Source: Prevotella sp.
GTDB lineage: Bacteria; Bacteroidota; Bacteroidia; Bacteroidales; Bacteroidaceae
Length of the DNA stretch: 64,000 bases
NCBI GenBank assembly: GCA_016287755.1
Contig: JAEEWT010000007.1
Location: forward strand, 62,001-126,000
Direction of reading: 5' to 3'
The translations under genes and the position numbers were made by a program. Position 1 is the first letter of the stretch. The number at the start of each line of letters is the position of its first letter. This document shows positions 8,143-16,568 of the stretch, piece by piece. The notes beneath the pieces were generated by a model. That model searched no databases. It saw nothing but the letters and a program-made list of their open reading frames with translations, and had not been told where the DNA came from.

Positions 8143-10440
8143 ATGGTTAAGATTTCAAAAGAAGCCGCCCTCGCCTATCATGAGAACGGCAGACCAGGTA
8201 AGATTGAGGTAAAACCCACCAAATCGTACAGAACACAAACAGATCTGAGTCTGGCATATTCGCCAGGAGTTGCCTTCCCTTGTCTTGAGATACAAGAGAA
8301 ACCCGACGACGCTTACAAATATACCGATAAAGGGAATCTGGTGGCCGTTATCAGTAATGGTACCGCCGTTCTCGGATTGGGAGATATAGGTGCCATGAGC
8401 GGTAAGCCCGTGATGGAAGGAAAAGGTTTGCTTTTCAAGATCTACGGCGGTATCGACGTCTTCGATATTGAGGTAGATGAGAAAGACCCTGAGAAATTCT
8501 GCGAAGCTGTAGAGAAGATCGCCCCCACCTTCGGCGGTATTAACCTGGAAGATATCAAGGCTCCTGAGTGTTTCTACATTGAGGAACGACTGAAGAAATC
8601 GTTGGATATCCCCGTGATGCATGACGACCAGCACGGAACGGCCATTATCTCGGCTGCCGGACTGAAGAACGCGCTGGAAGTGAACGGGAAGGATATCAAG
8701 AAGGTGAAGATCGTGGTGAACGGTGCTGGCGCCGCTGCCATCTCTTGTACCAAGCTGTATATGGCCTTGGGCGCACAGAAGGAGAATATCCTGATGCTCG
8801 ACTCGAAGGGCGTGATTACGAGCGACCGTCCGGGTCTGAACGAACAGAAGCTGTTCTTTGCAACGGATCGTCGTGATGTGCATACATTGGCAGAAGCCGT
8901 GAACGGGGCTGATGTGTTCGTAGGACTGTCAAAGGGTAATGTGCTGACCAAGGATATGGTAAAGACCATGGCCAAGGATCCGGTGATCTTCGCACTGGCT
9001 AATCCTGTTCCGGAGATTTCCTACGAGGATGCCATGGAGGCCCGTCCTGATACCTTGATGGCTACAGGTCGTACCGACTATCCCAACCAGATCAACAACG
9101 TGATTGGTTTCCCCTATATCTTCCGTGGAGCCCTCGACGTTCATGCTACGGCCATCAACGAGGAGATGAAGATGGCTGCCGTTCATGCTATCGCCGATCT
9201 GGCCAAGCAGCCTGTTCCTGATGTGGTGAACGATGTGTATCATGTGAACAACCTCACCTTCGGACGGGAGTACTTCATTCCCAAACCTGTGGATCCCCGA
9301 TTGATTACTGAGGTATCGGCAGCTGTAGCCAAGGCCGCTATCGACAGTGGTGTGGCTCGTAAGAACATCGAGAACTGGGATGAATACAAGAATTCGCTGT
9401 CTGTGTTGTTAGGTCAGGAGACCAAGCTCACCCAGAAGCTCTATGCCACTGCCGCTGCTCATCCGCAGCGTGTGGTGTTTGCCGAGGCTGTCCACCCCAC
9501 CATGCTGAAGGCTGCCGTACAGGCCAAGGCTGAGGGAATCTGTCAGCCTATCCTGCTGGGTAATGAGGAGACTATCGAGAAACTGGCTAACTCGCTCGAC
9601 CTGAACTTGGAGGGTATTGACATCGTGAACCTCCGTCATCCCCGCGAGCAGGAACGCCGTGAGCGCTATGCCCGCATCCTCACCGAGAAGCGTCAGCGTG
9701 ACGGTTACACGTTCCAGGAGGCCAACGACAAGATGTTCGAACGCAACTACTTCGGTATGATGATGGTAGAGACTGGCGAGGCTGATGCTTTCATCACCGG
9801 TCTGTACACGAAATATTCCAATACCATCAAGGTGGCTAAGGAGGTGATCGGTATCCGTCCTGAATACAAGAACTTCGGTACGATGCATATCATCAACTCT
9901 CCCAAGGGAACACTCTACATCTCCGATACACTGGTGAACGCCAACCCCACCACCGAGATGCTCATCGACATTGCCAAGCTCTCAGCAACCACCGTGCGTT
10001 TCTTCAACGAGAAGCCACGCATCGCCATGGTGAGTCATTCGAACTTCGGTAGCGACGGCAGTGAGGGTTCACGTAAGGTACGCTTAGCTGTGGAGAAGAT
10101 GCAGGAGGATTATCCTGAGCTGATCATCGATGGTGAGATTCAGCTGGGCTTCGCACTCGATAAGGAGCTGCGCGACAACCTCTATCCGTTCACCCGTCTG
10201 AAGGGCATGGATGTGAATACCTTGATCTTCCCGAACCTCACCAGTGCCCGTTCATCCTACAAGATGCTCCAGGCCTTGGATGCTGACGTGGAGATCATCG
10301 GTCCGATCCAGATGGGACTGAACAAGCCTATTCACTTCACCGACTTCGGTTCTTCGGTACGCGACGTGGTGAACATCACCGCCGTAGCCGTGATCGATGC
10401 TTATGTGGATAAGATCAAGAACAGGCTGAATGCCAGATAA
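8143..10440 (+). CDS. maeB: Malic enzyme fused to a phosphotransacetylase-like domain (MaeB type)
   Basis: The 765-residue protein joins a malic enzyme (about 1-420) to a phosphate acetyl/butyryltransferase-like domain (about 430-765; [16 protein letters not shown] onwards). The first part shows [29 protein letters not shown] and a dinucleotide-binding [12 protein letters not shown]. It should decarboxylate malate to pyruvate with NADP+; the C-terminal domain in E. coli MaeB is regulatory, sensing acetyl-CoA, rather than catalytic. Length and order match MaeB. It is monocistronic and ends in a short hairpin. In a succinate-forming anaerobe it would link the C4 pool to pyruvate and NADPH. Confidence 0.95.
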   Translation: MVKISKEAALAYHENGRPGKIEVKPTKSYRTQTDLSLAYSPGVAFPCLEIQEKPDDAYKYTDKGNLVAVISNGTAVLGLGDIGAMSGKPVMEGKGLLFKIYGGIDVFDIEVDEKDPEKFCEAVEKIAPTFGGINLEDIKAPECFYIEERLKKSLDIPVMHDDQHGTAIISAAGLKNALEVNGKDIKKVKIVVNGAGAAAISCTKLYMALGAQKENILMLDSKGVITSDRPGLNEQKLFFATDRRDVHTLAEAVNGADVFVGLSKGNVLTKDMVKTMAKDPVIFALANPVPEISYEDAMEARPDTLMATGRTDYPNQINNVIGFPYIFRGALDVHATAINEEMKMAAVHAIADLAKQPVPDVVNDVYHVNNLTFGREYFIPKPVDPRLITEVSAAVAKAAIDSGVARKNIENWDEYKNSLSVLLGQETKLTQKLYATAAAHPQRVVFAEAVHPTMLKAAVQAKAEGICQPILLGNEETIEKLANSLDLNLEGIDIVNLRHPREQERRERYARILTEKRQRDGYTFQEANDKMFERNYFGMMMVETGEADAFITGLYTKYSNTIKVAKEVIGIRPEYKNFGTMHIINSPKGTLYISDTLVNANPTTEMLIDIAKLSATTVRFFNEKPRIAMVSHSNFGSDGSEGSRKVRLAVEKMQEDYPELIIDGEIQLGFALDKELRDNLYPFTRLKGMDVNTLIFPNLTSARSSYKMLQALDADVEIIGPIQMGLNKPIHFTDFGSSVRDVVNITAVAVIDAYVDKIKNRLNAR

Positions 10441-10465
10441 AACTTTCGCAAGCAAAAGTTTTCGT
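10441..10465 (+). terminator. Probable terminator after maeB
   Basis: A stem of AACTTT..GC and GC..AAAGTT begins right at the stop codon and is followed by TTTTCG. It is short and imperfect, so efficiency is uncertain. Confidence 0.45.
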
Positions 10466-10508
10466 GGAATGTGGAGTGTGGAATTCCACATTCCTCATTC
10501 CACATTCC
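10464..10508. repeat. GGAATGTGGA / TCCACATTCC palindrome between convergent genes
   Basis: GTGGAATGTGGAGTGTGGAA is followed directly by repeated TTCCACATTCC words, forming a nested inverted repeat that runs into the BrkB stop region. It could fold as a terminator for either strand. Confidence 0.5.
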
Positions 10509-11886
10509 TCACCAACGGGATATCCTTGAACAGGATATCCCTTTGTTTTTGCAGATAATCCTTACGCTGACGGATAGCCTTCATGAGCTCATCCGACTTG
10601 AACAACTGGAGATCGGGCATGAGCTTCCATTTCCCTTCAGCCTCCAGACGGTCGATCATCATACCCACACTTAAACGGGCTGTTGACTCTGCGGGCTGAT
10701 ACACCGCCTCGGTTCCCTTCTCATCGTTCGTCATTTCCGATAACAGATGAACATGAGTAAGGTTCTCCAGCAAATCATGGGTAATACGGATGGGGATATT
10801 CGTTTCCAGTTTCAGTTCCAAGGCCGTATAGGGTTTCTTCCCTTCTTCGAACCTACGACAGATCAGCGTCATCAGGTAGGCACTGAGCAGCAAACGGTAT
10901 CGATGACTCAGATCATCGGTACTGGCCCTGAAGGCGAACTTCTCCAGGTTCTGGTTGGTATAGGCCAGTTCGGCACCAAACAGACAGATGGTCCAGGATA
11001 TCTGTACCCAGAGCATGAATAAGGGTAAGGCGGCAAACGAACCGTAGATGGCGTTGTAGCCCGTCACCCAGATCTGCGAATGGATATACACCAGCTGCAG
11101 TCCTTGCATAGCCACACCGGCCAGGATTCCTGGAATAATCGCACTCTTGATCTTCACCTTCGTGTTGGGCATGAACACATACAGTGCAATGAACACACCC
11201 GACATAATAATATAAGGTAATAAGCGAAGGAAGAAGCGCAAGGTGGGTCCTACGATGAGTGTCTCGCCAATACCGTTGGCAAAGGTGGCCATCATGATGG
11301 AAATACCGGATGTAACCACGATGATGATTGGCGCCAACAGGAACATCGCCATGTAGTCGGTAATGGTACGGAAGATGCTGCGGGGCGTGCTCACCTGCCA
11401 GATGTCATTGAAAGCCTTTTCGATGTTACTGATCAGCATGATGACCGTCCATAGCATGAACAGCAGACCGATTCCCAAGAAGATACCGCTCTTGGTGTGT
11501 ACCAGATAGGAATTGACAAAGCCGATGATGGCTTCGGCCACCTGCGGTTGCGAGGAAAGCGCCTCACGGAACCAGGTCTCGATATATTTGTTATAGCCGA
11601 AACCGCGGGCAATGGCAAACACCACCGCCATGATGGGCACGATAGCCAGCAGTGTGGAATAGGTAAGCGCGGCGGCTGAATCCATCATCCTCTTGGTGGT
11701 GAAATACTCCACCGCCAGCAATACCTTCTTGATGACTACATAAAAAAGGTATCTTACCGGTGAGATATCCTCGCGTTGCACCTGCCAGATATCCACCTTC
11801 AGGAATTGTATCAGCCTCTTTAACAACTTTGAACTTTTGGAACAGCGAGAACCAACAAGCTTGCTTGATTGGTCGAGTCGTGACAA
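10495..11886 (-). CDS. YihY/BrkB family inner-membrane protein
   Basis: Up to 463 residues. After a basic N-terminus come AAALTYSTLLAIVPIMAVVFAIARGFG, the family's signature first membrane segment, and five more hydrophobic segments to about residue 320. A cytoplasmic C-terminal domain of some 140 residues follows, of winged-helix-like composition. Family members were once called RNase BN in error; real activity is unknown, with transport suggested. The start is uncertain: the first residues come from palindromic sequence, and a TTG near 11826 (before KRLIQFLKVDIW) is an alternative. It lies downstream of rnpB on the same strand. Confidence 0.87.
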   Translation of the reverse strand: MSRLDQSSKLVGSRCSKSSKLLKRLIQFLKVDIWQVQREDISPVRYLFYVVIKKVLLAVEYFTTKRMMDSAAALTYSTLLAIVPIMAVVFAIARGFGYNKYIETWFREALSSQPQVAEAIIGFVNSYLVHTKSGIFLGIGLLFMLWTVIMLISNIEKAFNDIWQVSTPRSIFRTITDYMAMFLLAPIIIVVTSGISIMMATFANGIGETLIVGPTLRFFLRLLPYIIMSGVFIALYVFMPNTKVKIKSAIIPGILAGVAMQGLQLVYIHSQIWVTGYNAIYGSFAALPLFMLWVQISWTICLFGAELAYTNQNLEKFAFRASTDDLSHRYRLLLSAYLMTLICRRFEEGKKPYTALELKLETNIPIRITHDLLENLTHVHLLSEMTNDEKGTEAVYQPAESTARLSVGMMIDRLEAEGKWKLMPDLQLFKSDELMKAIRQRKDYLQKQRDILFKDIPLVRNVE

Positions 11887-11922
11887 AAGTCGACGAAGTC
11901 AACTTTGAACGCGACGTAGTCG
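11850..11922. repeat. Palindromes near the BrkB start
   Basis: ACCAACAAGC..GCTTGATTGGT (11850-11873) and GCGACGTAGTCGC (11910-11922) are near-perfect inverted repeats close together. They overlap the proposed N-terminus of the BrkB protein and may be regulatory or repeat-derived. Confidence 0.45.
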
Positions 11923-11931
11923 CTTATAAAC

Positions 11932-11963
11932 TTCAATTCTTCAATTCTTCAATTCTTCAATTT
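11932..11963. repeat. Four tandem copies of TTCAATTC
   Basis: Three exact copies of an 8-bp unit and a fourth with one change lie between the rnpB terminator and BrkB. Slippage there would change spacing only, not a reading frame. Confidence 0.7.
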
Positions 11964-11996
11964 TTAATTCCAAAAGTCAGCTTTTGGAATTAAAAA
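11961..11996 (-). terminator. rnpB terminator hairpin
   Basis: TTAATTCCAAAAG and CTTTTGGAATTAA form a 13-bp perfect stem with a 4-nt TCAG loop, flanked by T-runs on both strands. It lies just past the 3' end of RNase P RNA. Confidence 0.75.
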
Positions 11997-12370
11997 TCCA
12001 GTGCCCCTATAAGCCGGGTTCTGTCCAGACGTAAGTCTGTGTCTGCCATTTATCTACTACGCACGTCACCATGCGTCTCTAGCATTCTACCCTCCGTTGC
12101 ATCAGTCACCGAAGCGCTGAACTCGGGCGGGCAACCCTCAGTCAACGGTTTACATGAACTTGCAGCCCCCAGCTGGCACAGCCCGCTGATCACCCAACGG
12201 CTGGTGGTCTCTTACACCACCTTCTCACCCTTACCTTATGGCGGTTATTTTCTTCTGCCTACACCTACTGTCACCAATAGCTTCTACTTTCGGAAGTGGG
12301 GCGCCCTTTGCTGCCCGGACTTTCCTCTCGTGCCATGGAGGCACCAGCGGCAGACCGGAGCACTGGATTT
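11996..12370 (-). ncRNA. rnpB: RNase P RNA
   Basis: On the minus strand the 5' part contains GAGGAAAGTCCGGGC and the 3' part ACAGAACCCGGCTTA, the two halves of the conserved catalytic P4 region found in all bacterial RNase P RNAs. The ends pair: AAATCCAGTG at the 5' end (12370) and CACTGGATTT at the 3' end form helix P1. Length is about 375 nt, normal for bacterial type A. The 5' end falls 6 nt after the -7 box of the promoter at 12376-12407, and a terminator follows. The RNA removes 5' leaders from tRNA precursors. Frames across it are spurious. Confidence 0.96.
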
Positions 12371-12436
12371 TGCTGCAAAGGTACGATTAAGTGAGTGAAA
12401 ATGCAAATTTATTTGCAATTTTCCGAACAAGAGTAT
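12371..12436. repeat. Dispersed promoter-palindrome module, copy 1
   Basis: The segment CTGCAAAGGTACGATTAAG, GTGAGTGAAAATGCAAATTT and ATTTGC.ATTTTCCGAAC is shared with 21934-21990, with few changes. A shorter match lies at 62530-62588. It includes a working promoter plus a conserved upstream palindrome. Confidence 0.8.
12376..12407 (-). promoter_or_regulatory. rnpB promoter, copy 1 of a shared promoter module
   Basis: On the minus strand, TTTG (12407-12404), 20 bp, TACCTTTG (12383-12376). The -33 TTTG lies in the palindrome GCAAATAAATTTGC. The same sequence, almost base for base, precedes the XRE gene and, in part, a T9SS cargo gene. RNase P RNA starts at the predicted initiation site, which supports the element as a true promoter. 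Confidence 0.85.
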
Positions 12437-12450
12437 CTTCGCTACAACTC

Positions 12451-12553
12451 CTACAAGCCTAGTTACTGCCTCCAATCAGCCTAGTTTCTATGAGAAATCA
12501 GCCTAGTTTCTATGAGTAACTAGCCTAGTTGAAGAGCGTTATAAGGCTTGTAG
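12451..12553. repeat. Dispersed palindromic repeat, part 1, copy A
   Basis: Bounded by CTACAAGCCT (12451-12460) and its exact reverse complement AGGCTTGTAG (12544-12553). Inside are two identical CAGCCTAGTTTCTATGAG words at 22-bp spacing (12478 and 12500) and a GCCTAGTTGAAGAGCGTTATAAGG tail. The same arrangement recurs at 48158-48284 upstream of the RAYT gene. Confidence 0.8.
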
Positions 12554-12565
12554 AAATATCACTTC

Positions 12566-12634
12566 AATTCCTCCGCCCTTATTCTTCTGGCAATCATGCA
12601 ATTACACTGATGTAGCGGAGAAATATAAATGGAT
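12566..12634. repeat. Dispersed hairpin repeat, part 2, copy A
   Basis: CTCCGC (12571-12576) pairs with GCGGAG (12615-12620) around a loop that includes ATTCTTCTGG, AATCATG and AATTACACTGAT. The loop matches copy B (48390-48420) in 29 of 31 positions, and the flanks also align. Sequence between loop and stem is more conserved than expected for a simple terminator. Confidence 0.8.
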
Positions 12635-12707
12635 AGCTTTTCCCTTCAACGGCCAGAAGATTTGGCGAAAATTTGGAGGAAAAGAGGGGTATTTCTTTTT
12701 TTTTTGC

Positions 12708-12715
12708 TATATTTG
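12708..12715 (+). promoter_or_regulatory. -7 box for the T9SS plug-domain gene
   Basis: TATATTTG, 42 bp before the ATG at 12758. No clear -33 element; the region upstream is T-rich. Confidence 0.5.
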
Positions 12716-12757
12716 TCGCCGAATAGTATTGATAGAAAGAAGTTGTAAGATAAAGAC

Positions 12758-13999
12758 ATGAAGAGACTCGCATTAGGATGTTTGCTGCTCATCCTCGTAA
12801 CAACGTTGAACGCACAGCGCAACGAAGTGTTCAGTAACAGGATCGCATCGCTGCAGGTAATGGCGGGCGACCGCTGGATGGCGCTGCCTATCGTTCAACT
12901 GAACGGTAGTGAGCCTATATGCATTGACTTTGACGATCTTACTCATGAGTACCACCGATATACTTATAAGATTGAGCACTGCGAAGCCGACTGGACCGTA
13001 TCGGATGAGCTGTTCCCCAACGACTATATCAGTGGGTTTACGGAAGGGAACACGATAGACGATTATCAGGAGTCGTTGAACACCAATATCCTCTACACCC
13101 ACTACGCATTACGTATTCCCAACGACCGCTGTCGCATCAAGATGAGCGGGAACTATAAGCTGACGGTGATGGATGAGAACAACGACAATGAGCCGATGTT
13201 CACCGCCTGCTTCATGGTATTGGAACCTCTGATGGGGGTGCAGATGACGGTGAGTTCCAACACCGACATAGATATCAATAACGCTCACCAACAGGTGGCA
13301 GCCACGGTGAACTACAGTAACCAGACCGTGGTGGTGCCGCAGGAACAGATCAAGACGGTGGTGATGCAGAACAGACGGTGGGACAATGCCAAGATCAATG
13401 CGCAGCCACAGTATGTCATGAACAACGGACTGCAATGGCTGCACTGTCGCGACCTGATCTTTCCCGCCGGTAATGAATACCGTAAATTCGAGGTCCTTGA
13501 TGTGGACCATCCCACCATGGGTATCGACCGTATAGAATGGGACGGACAGCATTTCCATGCGTATCCTTTCCTGGACGAGCCACGAAACAACTATGTGTAT
13601 GATGAAGATGCAAACGGTGCGTTCCTGATCCGCAACAGCGACAACGTGGATATCCATACCCTATCCGACTATGTCATGGTGCACTACACCCTTGCGTGTC
13701 CTACTCCCGTTGCGGGGGATGTATATATCAACAATGATTGGACAAACGACCGTTTCCTGCCGGAATACAAGATGTCGTATAATGAGGAAACGAAATGCTA
13801 TGAGGCGGTACTGATGCAGAAGCTGGGTTACTACTCGTACCAGTACTTGCTGATGCGCCCTGATGGAACACTGAGAACCATGCCCACTGAGGGTGATTTC
13901 TACCAGACGGAGAATAGCTACCAGATGCTGGTGTATTTCAAGGGACAGGGCGACCGTACCGACAAACTGGTAGGCTATCAGGAGGTGATTTACAAATGA
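12758..13999 (+). CDS. Type IX secretion system plug-domain protein (DUF5103)
   Basis: A 413-residue secreted protein with a signal peptide cleaved after about LNAQ (residue 19). The N-terminal half (about 25-145) has the DUF5103 pattern: LPIVQLNGSEPICIDFDDL, YRYTYKIEHCEADW-like and ANDYISGFTEG-like segments. In Flavobacterium the Plug protein of this family closes the periplasmic side of the SprA translocon after cargo leaves. The presence of T9SS cargo genes at 54.8 and 60-62.5 kb fits this. It converges on the TPR operon. Family assignment is good; that it plugs SprA here is by homology. Confidence 0.85.
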   Translation: MKRLALGCLLLILVTTLNAQRNEVFSNRIASLQVMAGDRWMALPIVQLNGSEPICIDFDDLTHEYHRYTYKIEHCEADWTVSDELFPNDYISGFTEGNTIDDYQESLNTNILYTHYALRIPNDRCRIKMSGNYKLTVMDENNDNEPMFTACFMVLEPLMGVQMTVSSNTDIDINNAHQQVAATVNYSNQTVVVPQEQIKTVVMQNRRWDNAKINAQPQYVMNNGLQWLHCRDLIFPAGNEYRKFEVLDVDHPTMGIDRIEWDGQHFHAYPFLDEPRNNYVYDEDANGAFLIRNSDNVDIHTLSDYVMVHYTLACPTPVAGDVYINNDWTNDRFLPEYKMSYNEETKCYEAVLMQKLGYYSYQYLLMRPDGTLRTMPTEGDFYQTENSYQMLVYFKGQGDRTDKLVGYQEVIYK

Positions 14000-14026
14000 G
14001 ATGATTAGAGGTGAGAGGTAAGAAGA

Positions 14027-15211
14027 TTAGCGCAGCAGTTTGTCAATCTCCTCAAACTGCTTACCCATGTTCAGCTGTAAGTAGATATTATACAACGCTG
14101 CCGCCCATTTGTCTTTCTGGTCGGGCGCCAATAATCGGTAGCGTTCTATATAGTTCTTTGCCTTGTTGTATTTCTCACTCACTTTCTTGCGCGTCTTGGC
14201 GTTCATCTTCTGGTCGCGCTGGATGATGAAAGCCTGGTTCATATAGGCTACACCGGCATTGTAATGGAAATCGGCCAGTGAGTCGTTGCGCGCAATCATC
14301 GTGTCACACAACGCAATACATTCATCGTACCTGCCCGTGTTCAACAGCAGATTACTCTTGGCAAAGAGGAACAATTCGCTGTTGGCATCATGTTCAAGCG
14401 CAGCATCGACGATGTTCATGGCAGAGTCAGACTGCTGAACGGCATTGTAATGGTCTATCAGGTACGTGAAGAAATATTTGTTATCCTTATAGCGGAAGAA
14501 TCCATCGCGTAAAGCCTGCACATACCGTTCCCTATCGTCCTGCTTCTTGTAGATCTCAGCCAGATACTCGTACGTGAACTCAAGATGAGCAGTATCTTCC
14601 AGCGCCATGTCGGCATACTTCAAGGCCAAGTCGGCATCTTGCATCTTATAGCCGCAGAAGACCGTCCAGTAGGCAGCCTCAGGACTGTCAGGATAATGGT
14701 ATGAGGTAAACAACGGTTGTTGAGCACAGTCGATGTACATGTCGAACATCTTATAGGCTGTAAGATAGTCCTGTTTCCTGATGAAGAACACCCCACCGTT
14801 AAACAGGTTCATGCGGTAGGTGTTCAGGAACTGTGCGTTCTTGTCGCGATAACGGGGGGTCACCTCCCCTTTCTTGTTAGGTCGCGCATCCAATGAATCC
14901 AGCGTCTCGAAGTCCGTGAACATCGTCCTTGTCAGATGGAACAGCTGCGCCGTATCCACCTTCTGTTTCAGATACATCTTCATGTTCCCTGCCTCATACT
15001 GCTTACGGAGCGCATCACAGAGAATACTATGAATCTTCAGATTCTCCTGATTCGCACTGTCCTTCAGCAAGTCACGCATGAGCTTCTCCGCCCGGTCAAA
15101 GTTCTTACCACTCTTCATAAAAGTACGTGCCTGACCGATCTCCTTTCGTTGAGCGTTCAAGCACGGTACCAGTATTATCAAGAGAAGCGATAAGATAACG
15201 ATACGCTTCAT
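14027..15211 (-). CDS. Secreted TPR-repeat protein, second of a tandem pair
   Basis: Start set at the ATG at 15211 (MKRIVILSLLLIILVPCLNAQ), which gives a clean signal peptide and 394 residues; a longer frame adds residues with no signal. The body is alpha-helical with tetratricopeptide-like repeats from about residue 100. It shares a distinctive segment with its upstream neighbour (PNKKGEVTPRYRDKNAQFL versus PNSKGKVAPKFRKKNAERL), so the two are paralogues. It follows that gene by 51 bp and is probably co-transcribed. Likely periplasmic scaffold; partner unknown. Confidence 0.8.
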   Translation of the reverse strand: MKRIVILSLLLIILVPCLNAQRKEIGQARTFMKSGKNFDRAEKLMRDLLKDSANQENLKIHSILCDALRKQYEAGNMKMYLKQKVDTAQLFHLTRTMFTDFETLDSLDARPNKKGEVTPRYRDKNAQFLNTYRMNLFNGGVFFIRKQDYLTAYKMFDMYIDCAQQPLFTSYHYPDSPEAAYWTVFCGYKMQDADLALKYADMALEDTAHLEFTYEYLAEIYKKQDDRERYVQALRDGFFRYKDNKYFFTYLIDHYNAVQQSDSAMNIVDAALEHDANSELFLFAKSNLLLNTGRYDECIALCDTMIARNDSLADFHYNAGVAYMNQAFIIQRDQKMNAKTRKKVSEKYNKAKNYIERYRLLAPDQKDKWAAALYNIYLQLNMGKQFEEIDKLLR

Positions 15212-15262
15212 TCCATTCAAGTGAAACAGGGGACCATAGAACATGATCCCCTGTAAGGTTTA

Positions 15263-16468
15263 TTACTGTACAAGTGATTCCAATTCCTTAGCCTTAGCCT
15301 CGTCGCCAATCAGGTAGTAAGCCTGATACAGGGTGTAGGCCCAGTTCACCATCTCACGGTTAGGATCCTTCTCCTTGATGATGAGCAGGTTGTCAATAGA
15401 GTTCTGCAGATACTGCTTCACTTCGGGAGTCATGTTTCCACCAGCTGCCTCTCGCAAGGAAATAGCCTGCTGGTTCTCGCAAAGAGCGAGGTTGTAACGC
15501 ACCTGGAGGAAGTCGTTGTCAAGTTCCAGAGCCTTCTTGTAAGAATCAATAGCTTCCTTCCACTTTGATTCGTTCATGTCGCTCTCACCCTTCAGTGCCC
15601 ATGACATCTTGCTCGGATACTTAGCCACCTGCTCTTCAATCAGAGCCTTCTTAGCAGCATTGTCCTGGGTATTCTGGTAGTACTCAGTAAGCAGAGAGAA
15701 GTAACGCTCGTTCTCCGGTTCCTGTGCATGCAGAGCCTTCAGGTCGTTCATGTACTTCACAGAGTCTTCCTTGGTCTTCAGCTGTGCCTTCATACTCAGC
15801 ACCTTGATGTCCATAGCCTCGTTGCCATATTCAGCATCGTTCTTGCAGAGGTCAGCATACTTGCTGGCTGCAGGGAAGTCGTGGTTGTTGTAGGCAGCGA
15901 GTGCTGCGAAGTAAGCAATCTGCGTGTAAAAAGTCTCGGCAGAGAAGTCTGACTCAGAGAACAACGGATCCTGACGGCTGTCAACGAACAGACCGAAGGC
16001 TGTCTGTGCTGCATCAAACTTCTTTTCGTTATACAGGTCCTGTCCTGCAGAGAGCAGCAGGTTACGTGCTGCGAGCAGACGCTCTGCATTCTTCTTGCGG
16101 AACTTCGGAGCCACCTTACCCTTAGAATTGGGCATCTGGTCGAACTTATCACACTCGATACCAGCCTTGAGTGCATTCTCAGCAGCCTCAATCATACCAT
16201 CGTTGTCGAAGGGATCATTCTTTTGAGTCACCTGGTTGGTCAGTTTGATGTTGTTCTCTTTGTTGAACTTGTCCATAGCCAGATCAACCAATCTGTTATA
16301 GCCCAGCGCCTTGTCCTCAGCAGACAGGCCACTCAAGTTAGAGTTCAAGATTCCCAATGCTTCCTGATAAGCACCAGCTGCTTTCATCTGCTTCTGGAAA
16401 TCCTTGTTCTGTGCACCGGCTGAAACAACCACCAGGGAAGCAACAGCCATCATGATCATTTTCTTCAT
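15263..16468 (-). CDS. Secreted TPR-repeat protein, first of a tandem pair
   Basis: A 401-residue protein with a signal peptide ending near VSAGAQ (residue 20) and several TPR units; the best is at about 280-320 (GESDMNESKWKEAIDSYKKALELDNDF). It heads a two-gene operon of paralogues and lies about 100 bp downstream of gyrA on the same strand. No catalytic motif is visible. Periplasmic TPR proteins usually bring other proteins together; which ones cannot be told from this sequence. Confidence 0.82.
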   Translation of the reverse strand: MKKMIMMAVASLVVVSAGAQNKDFQKQMKAAGAYQEALGILNSNLSGLSAEDKALGYNRLVDLAMDKFNKENNIKLTNQVTQKNDPFDNDGMIEAAENALKAGIECDKFDQMPNSKGKVAPKFRKKNAERLLAARNLLLSAGQDLYNEKKFDAAQTAFGLFVDSRQDPLFSESDFSAETFYTQIAYFAALAAYNNHDFPAASKYADLCKNDAEYGNEAMDIKVLSMKAQLKTKEDSVKYMNDLKALHAQEPENERYFSLLTEYYQNTQDNAAKKALIEEQVAKYPSKMSWALKGESDMNESKWKEAIDSYKKALELDNDFLQVRYNLALCENQQAISLREAAGGNMTPEVKQYLQNSIDNLLIIKEKDPNREMVNWAYTLYQAYYLIGDEAKAKELESLVQ

Positions 16469-16568
16469 AAGCTTGTTTATTAAAAAGGTAATTAAATAAT
16501 CTATTTCATTCGCTTGTTTTGACTAACACAATTCAAAAAAGTTTAATTTGTCGTCTGTCATCTACTGA

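Noticed and set aside
12039..12398. 119-residue frame on the plus strand
   Set aside because: It lies entirely over RNase P RNA, which is certain from the P4 signatures and pairing ends.
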